Of a stretch of 8,639 nucleotides of DNA, positions 4,126 through 8,639 are shown one piece after another (position 1 is the first letter of the stretch; every line of letters starts with the position of its first letter). Origin of the DNA: Candidatus Omnitrophota bacterium. GTDB taxonomy: Bacteria > Omnitrophota > Gorgyraeia > 2-02-FULL-51-18 > JAGOUK01. Below the pieces are notes generated by a model. The model was not told where the DNA came from and did not search any database. It saw only the letters and a program-made list of their open reading frames with translations. Where the stretch lies: contig JAGVCY010000184.1 in assembly GCA_020058965.1 (NCBI GenBank), positions 1 to 8,639 of the forward strand, given 5' to 3'. The position numbers and the translations under genes are program-made.

Positions 4126-5574
4126 TTATACGGCTAAAAGAGAAGATTGGCCGACGAGGTGCAGGTCGACGGCACGGGCGGCGCGGCGGCCTTCCTGGAT
4201 GGCCCAGACGACGAGGGATTGGCCGCGGGTCATGTCGCCCGCGGTGAAGACGCCCGGGACGGAAGTCATTTTGTTGGCGTCGGCCTTCACATTGCCGCGG
4301 TCGTCGAATTCGACACCGAGCTCGGTGAGCATTCCGTTCTTCACGGGTCCGACAAAGCCCATCGCGAGCAGGACGAGTTCGCACTCGAGCTCAAACTCGG
4401 ATCCTGGAATTTCTTTCATCGCGGAACGGCCGGTGGCCGGGTCTTTGGGGCCGAACTCGAGCTTGACCGCGTGCAATTTTTTAAGCTTGCCGTTCTCGCC
4501 GGAGAATTTTTTGGTCATGACGGCGTAAAATTGTTCGACGCCTTCTTCGTGGGAGGTGGACTTGCGTTTGACAAAGGCCCACTGCGGCCAGGGGTTGTCC
4601 GAGGCCCGGTCTTTGGGCGGCTCGGGCATGAGCTCGAACTGCTTCACGCTCACCGCGCCTTGCCGGTTGGAGGTCCCGAGGCAGTCCGAGCCGGTGTCAC
4701 CGCCGCCGAGGATCACGACGCGCTTGCCCTTGGCTGAGATCGGCGTGGTTCCGTTCGACTTATAACCGCGGTTCAATAAATTCTGCTGGGGCAAAAACTG
4801 CATCGCCTGATAAATCCCCTCAAGCTCGCGTCCGGGGATCGGTAGGTCGCGGCCTTGCTCGGCGCCGCCGCACAGCACCATTGCGTCATACTGGCGACGG
4901 ATCTCCTGCGCGCTGATCGTGACGCCGACATGAATACCGGTCTTAAAAATGACTCCTTCGGCGCGCATGCGGTCCAGGCGCCGCTCGACGATGCCTTTTT
5001 CGAGCTTGAAGTCGGGAATTCCGAGCGCGAGCAAGCCGCCGAGAACGGCGCTTTTTTCATAAACGGTGACGGTATGACCGGCTTGATTGAGCTGATCGGC
5101 GCAGGCCAGACCCGCGGGGCCGGAGCCGATGATCGCGACTTTTTTGCCGGTGCGGTGCTTAGGCGGCTGGGGTTTGAGCCAACCCTGGCCGTACGCGTGT
5201 TCGACGATCGACACTTCCATATTCTTGATCGTAACCGGCGGCTCGTTAATTCCAAGCACACAGGAATTTTCGCACGGCGCGGGACAGACGCGGCCGGTGA
5301 ATTCGGGAAAGTTATTGGTGCGCTGAAGCCGGTTGATCGCCTCTTCCCAACGATCGTTGAACACAAGGTCGTTCCAATCCGGAATCACGTTTCCAATCGG
5401 GCAGCCGGACATGCAGAACGGCACGCCGCAATCCATGCAGCGGGCCCCCTGCTTCTTAAGGTCTTCCTCCGGCATAAATTGGGTGAACTCGCGCCAGTGT
5501 TTTAGCCGCTCCAGCGGCTTTTGCTTGCCGAATTCGACTCGGGTGAATTTTGTGAAGCCTTTGGGATCACCCAT
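4126..5574 (-). CDS. gltD: Glutamate synthase [NADPH] small (beta) subunit
   Basis: A complete 482-residue protein, the usual length for the GOGAT beta subunit. It oxidises NADPH at an FAD site and passes electrons through iron-sulphur centres to the large subunit, where 2-oxoglutarate and glutamine give two glutamates. Visible features are the N-terminal cysteine cluster Cys46, 49, 54, 58 and a second group Cys97, 101, 105 for the two [4Fe-4S] centres, the FAD loop IGSGPAG (149-155), the NADPH loop LGGGDTG (289-295) and the FAD-closing TAGDMTRGQSLV (444-455). AAGGAG (5582-5587) lies seven bases before ATG, inside the end of gltB. The start overlaps the gltB stop by eight bases, so the subunits are co-translated. 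No intrinsic terminator is seen after the stop. No missing residues noted. Confidence 0.97.
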   Translation of the reverse strand: MGDPKGFTKFTRVEFGKQKPLERLKHWREFTQFMPEEDLKKQGARCMDCGVPFCMSGCPIGNVIPDWNDLVFNDRWEEAINRLQRTNNFPEFTGRVCPAPCENSCVLGINEPPVTIKNMEVSIVEHAYGQGWLKPQPPKHRTGKKVAIIGSGPAGLACADQLNQAGHTVTVYEKSAVLGGLLALGIPDFKLEKGIVERRLDRMRAEGVIFKTGIHVGVTISAQEIRRQYDAMVLCGGAEQGRDLPIPGRELEGIYQAMQFLPQQNLLNRGYKSNGTTPISAKGKRVVILGGGDTGSDCLGTSNRQGAVSVKQFELMPEPPKDRASDNPWPQWAFVKRKSTSHEEGVEQFYAVMTKKFSGENGKLKKLHAVKLEFGPKDPATGRSAMKEIPGSEFELECELVLLAMGFVGPVKNGMLTELGVEFDDRGNVKADANKMTSVPGVFTAGDMTRGQSLVVWAIQEGRRAARAVDLHLVGQSSLLAV

Positions 5575-8500
5575 GGACGGGCTCCTTGGCGGATTTGCCG
5601 GATGCCGGTCCCGTCGCGGTTCCGAACGAAGACCCGGAAGCGGGCTGAGCCGCCGCCTTGGCCGCTTCTTCCAGAACGCGTTTGTAGTCTGTCGGGTATA
5701 CCTTGATAAATTCCTTGGCGACCGCCGGCCAGCGGCTCAAAAGATCTTTGGCGACCGTGCTGCCGGTCAGTTGGGCCTGCTTTTCGATCAGACCTTTAAG
5801 CTTGTTCAGGTCCGCAGCGTCCACGACCGGCACGAGCTCGACCATCCCGCGATTGCAACGGTTCACAAAACCTTTGTCCTGATCCCAGACATACGCAATT
5901 CCGCCCGACATACCGGCCGCGAAGTTGCGGCCCGTCGGTCCGATCACGACCACGACCCCGCCGGTCATGTACTCACAGCCGTGATCACCCACGCCTTCAA
6001 CGACGGTCTCAACCCCGGAATTCCGCACCGCGAAGCGCTCGCCGGCCAACCCGCGAATAAAAACCTCTCCTTGAATTCCGCCGTACAAAACGACATTGCC
6101 CACGATCATATTTTTTTCTGGAATGTAACGCGCGTCGCGGTCGGGCGCGACAATGATGCGGCCGCCGGAAAGGCCCTTGCCGACATAATCGTTCGCGTCG
6201 CCTTCAAGCTTGAGTGTGACGCCCCGCGACAGGAACGCGCCAAAGCTCTGCCCGGCCGAACCCCGGAAGTCGATCTCGATCGTGCCGTCGGGCAGGCCCT
6301 TAAGCCCATACTTGCGGGCGATATCGGAACTCAAGATCGTACCGACCGTACGATTGGTGTTGTGAATATCGAACGCGGCCTTGACCGGCTTACCCGAAGC
6401 GATCGCGTCCTTGCAAACCTCAAGCAGCTTGAAGTCGAGCGCCTTCTCAAGCCCGTGGTCTTGTTTGCCCGTGTGCCTTATCGCGACGGTCGCGGGCACA
6501 TCCGGCCGATGCAGGATCTTCGACAAGTCCAAATGCTTGGCCTTCCAATGCGTCACATCCTCGCGCTGTTCCAGCCAGTCAACACGGCCGATGAGCTCAT
6601 CAAATTTGCGCACGCCGAGCTCGGCCATGATCTCGCGCACTTCTTCGGCGAGGTACATAAAATAATTAACAACATGCTCGGGCTTGCCGGTGAATTTTTT
6701 GCGGAGTTCGGGGTCCTGAGTCGCGATACCGACCGAGCAGGTGTTGAGATGGCACTTGCGCAGCAAAATACAGCCCGACACGACCAGCGCCGAGGTCGAA
6801 AAACCAAATTCATCCGCGCCGAGCATGGCGGCGATCACGATGTCGCGGCCCGTCTTGAGCTGACCGTCGGTCTGCACACGAATACGGCCGCGCAGGTCGT
6901 TTAAAACCAGGACTTGCTGGGCTTCGGCGATACCGAGCTCCATCGGAAGACCAGCGTGTTTGATGGAAGTTTGCGGCGAAGCGCCCGTGCCGCCTTCAAA
7001 ACCCGAGATGAGCACGTGGTCCGACTTGCCCTTCGAAACTCCCGCCGCGATCGTGCCGACGCCGATCTCCGAGACGAGCTTGACCGAAACATCCGCCGCG
7101 CGATTAGCGTTCTTCAAGTCATGGATGAGCTGGGCCAGATCTTCGATCGAATAAATATCATGATGCGGAGGCGGCGAAATGAGCCCCACGCCCGGCGTCG
7201 TGAGACGCGTCCGCGCGATCTCCTTGGAGACCTTGTGCCCCGGCAGCTGACCGCCCTCACCGGGCTTGGCCCCTTGCGCCATCTTGATCTGGAGCTGATC
7301 AGCGTTGACGAGGTATTCGATGGTGACGCCGAAACGGCCTTGCGCGACCTGCTTGATGCGGCTGCGGCGCCAATCGCCGTTGGCATCCTTGGGATAACGG
7401 TCCGCGTCTTCTCCGCCCTCTCCGGTGTTCGAGAACCCGCCAAGGCGGTTCATCGCGATGGCCAGCGTTTCGTGCATTTCCTTGGAGATGGAGCCGTACG
7501 ACATCGCGCCGGTCGCGAACCGCTTCACGATCTCGGAAGCCGCCTCAACCTCGGCGATCGGCACAGCCTCGCCGTTCTTAAACCGAAGCAGACCGCGGAT
7601 CGTCGCGGAACCCTGCGCGACATTGTTCAAAACAGCGGTGTATTTTTTAAAAGTCTTGTACTCACCCGAGCGCACGGCATGCTGCAAAAGCGCGATGGAG
7701 TCGGGGTTGTACTGATGGTACTCACCGTCCCGGCGCCAATGGTAATCGCCGCCTTCTTCGAGTTCCGTCGGTCCGCCCTGGGTGTGCGGGTAGGCGCGCT
7801 CGTGACGCATGAGCGTCTCGCGGGCGACTTCCTCGATGCCGATCCCACCGATGCGCGACGGTGTGGCGGTAAAATATTTTTCGATGAACTTTTCGCCCAG
7901 TCCAACCGCTTCGAAGATCTGCGCGCCGCAATAGGATTGGATGGTTGAGATACCCATCTTCGAAGTCACCTTGAAAAGTCCCTTGCGCGCGGCTTTGACG
8001 AAGTTTTTCTTCGCGGCGGCGGCGTCCAGGCCGGAGCCGTAGTGGCCCTTCTTGATCTCGTCCTCGATCGTCTCGAGCGCGAGGTACGGATTGACGGCAT
8101 TGGCGCCGTAGCCGATCAAGGCGGCGAAGTGATGCATTTCGCGCGCTTCCCCCGTCTCGACGACCAAGCTGACGCAGGTGCGCGTGCCCTGCCGGATAAA
8201 GTGATGGTGCAGACCGGCAACCGCGAGCAAGGACGGAATCCCCGCGTGACGCGCGTCGACGGCGCGGTCAGATAAAATCAAAATGGTCGCGCCCTTGCGA
8301 ACGGCGTCGTCGGCGTCCTTAAAAAGTTTTTCCATCGCGGGTTCGAGGCCCTTGGCGCCTTGGTCGGCGCGGAACACAGTCTCGAGGGTCGCGGACTTAA
8401 GTCCCGGTGCTTCGAATTCGCGCACCTGCTCAAGCTCTTCATTCGTGATCACCGGCAGGGACAGTCGAAGCCGGCGCGCGTGCTCGGGCGTCTCTTCGAG

Positions 8501-8639
8501 CAGGTTCTGCTCCGCGCCGAGCATGACATCCGAACCCATGATGATCTCCTCGCGGATCGCGTCGACGGGCGGATTCGTGACCTGCGCGAACAACTGCTTA
8601 AAGTAATTGAACAGCGGATGCGGCCGCGCCGACAACACC
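5567..8639 (-). CDS. gltB: Glutamate synthase large (alpha) subunit, 5' end outside window
   Basis: About 1023 C-terminal residues of a protein usually near 1500; the glutaminase (class II amidotransferase) domain lies outside to the right. The visible part has the end of the central domain (to about residue 310), then the FMN-binding synthase domain with GEGGQLPG (460-467), SPPPHHD (488-494) and GFEGGTGASP (546-555). It also has the [3Fe-4S] cysteines 623, 629 and 634 (C-x5-C-x4-C) and the GXGXG beta-helix domain (about 740-940; GKGLSGG, GNVVLYGG, GMSGG). This subunit makes glutamate from ammonia channelled to 2-oxoglutarate. An odd point is the tail after about residue 992, rich in Ala, Gly and Ser, which carries the gltD ribosome binding site in its DNA. 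The first codon visible as a possible start is an internal GTG, not the true start. Confidence 0.97.
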   Translation of the reverse strand, partial: VLSARPHPLFNYFKQLFAQVTNPPVDAIREEIIMGSDVMLGAEQNLLEETPEHARRLRLSLPVITNEELEQVREFEAPGLKSATLETVFRADQGAKGLEPAMEKLFKDADDAVRKGATILILSDRAVDARHAGIPSLLAVAGLHHHFIRQGTRTCVSLVVETGEAREMHHFAALIGYGANAVNPYLALETIEDEIKKGHYGSGLDAAAAKKNFVKAARKGLFKVTSKMGISTIQSYCGAQIFEAVGLGEKFIEKYFTATPSRIGGIGIEEVARETLMRHERAYPHTQGGPTELEEGGDYHWRRDGEYHQYNPDSIALLQHAVRSGEYKTFKKYTAVLNNVAQGSATIRGLLRFKNGEAVPIAEVEAASEIVKRFATGAMSYGSISKEMHETLAIAMNRLGGFSNTGEGGEDADRYPKDANGDWRRSRIKQVAQGRFGVTIEYLVNADQLQIKMAQGAKPGEGGQLPGHKVSKEIARTRLTTPGVGLISPPPHHDIYSIEDLAQLIHDLKNANRAADVSVKLVSEIGVGTIAAGVSKGKSDHVLISGFEGGTGASPQTSIKHAGLPMELGIAEAQQVLVLNDLRGRIRVQTDGQLKTGRDIVIAAMLGADEFGFSTSALVVSGCILLRKCHLNTCSVGIATQDPELRKKFTGKPEHVVNYFMYLAEEVREIMAELGVRKFDELIGRVDWLEQREDVTHWKAKHLDLSKILHRPDVPATVAIRHTGKQDHGLEKALDFKLLEVCKDAIASGKPVKAAFDIHNTNRTVGTILSSDIARKYGLKGLPDGTIEIDFRGSAGQSFGAFLSRGVTLKLEGDANDYVGKGLSGGRIIVAPDRDARYIPEKNMIVGNVVLYGGIQGEVFIRGLAGERFAVRNSGVETVVEGVGDHGCEYMTGGVVVVIGPTGRNFAAGMSGGIAYVWDQDKGFVNRCNRGMVELVPVVDAADLNKLKGLIEKQAQLTGSTVAKDLLSRWPAVAKEFIKVYPTDYKRVLEEAAKAAAQPASGSSFGTATGPASGKSAKEPVHG

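Noticed and set aside
5333..6904. A 523-codon plus-strand open frame opposite gltD and gltB
   Set aside because: It lies antisense to two certain glutamate synthase genes, has low-complexity composition and no recognisable domain; long antisense frames are common over GC-rich genes.
6914..7948. A 344-codon plus-strand open frame opposite gltB
   Set aside because: It is antisense to the conserved FMN domain of gltB, is rich in Arg, Asp and Leu typical of shadow frames, and has no recognisable family.
1..8639. Possible defence island, phage or CRISPR content
   Set aside because: Apart from the two toxin-antitoxin pairs, all genes are housekeeping or envelope families; no array, integrase, transposase or nuclease-effector gene is seen.

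Overview
The window is about 8.6 kb of bacterial chromosome with moderately high GC. It has short intergenic gaps, sigma70-type promoters and Shine-Dalgarno sites. The exported SYLF-domain protein suggests a Gram-negative cell envelope. The bacterial deoxyhypusine-synthase-like gene and a REP-like palindrome hint at an uncultured or less-studied lineage, but the sequence alone does not settle the taxonomy. I see no tRNA, rRNA, CRISPR array, insertion sequence or phage gene. No gene-free stretch exceeds 300 bases.

Layout. (1) 1-763, plus strand: the 3' part of a secreted SYLF/YSC84-type lipid-binding protein, followed by an intrinsic terminator. (2) 873-1892, minus strand: a complete deoxyhypusine-synthase-like enzyme that keeps the catalytic lysine but has an altered polyamine pocket. 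Its promoter overlaps, back to back, the promoter of the next gene. (3) 1974-2444, plus: RlmH, the 23S rRNA pseudouridine-1915 methyltransferase. Its stop codon lies in a perfect hairpin joined to a REP-like palindrome. (4) 2612-2869, plus: a cold-shock-domain protein with a short C-terminal tail, ended by a strong bidirectional terminator. (5) 2974-4051, minus: two complete type II toxin-antitoxin operons in tandem, YefM-YoeB type and ribbon-helix-helix/RelE type. Each has its own promoter with repeat operators placed over the promoter elements. (6) 4126-8639, minus: gltD and most of gltB, the two subunits of NADPH-dependent glutamate synthase, translationally coupled by an 8-base overlap. 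gltB runs off the right edge.

How they work together: gltBD is the central nitrogen-assimilation operon (GOGAT). RlmH and the cold-shock protein serve translation and RNA handling. The two toxin-antitoxin modules sit as an accessory block between these housekeeping genes. I found no strong candidate for a wholly new multi-gene system. The most informative oddities are the DHS-like enzyme's substituted substrate site, the overlapping divergent promoters, the two toxin-antitoxin operators, and the REP-like element.
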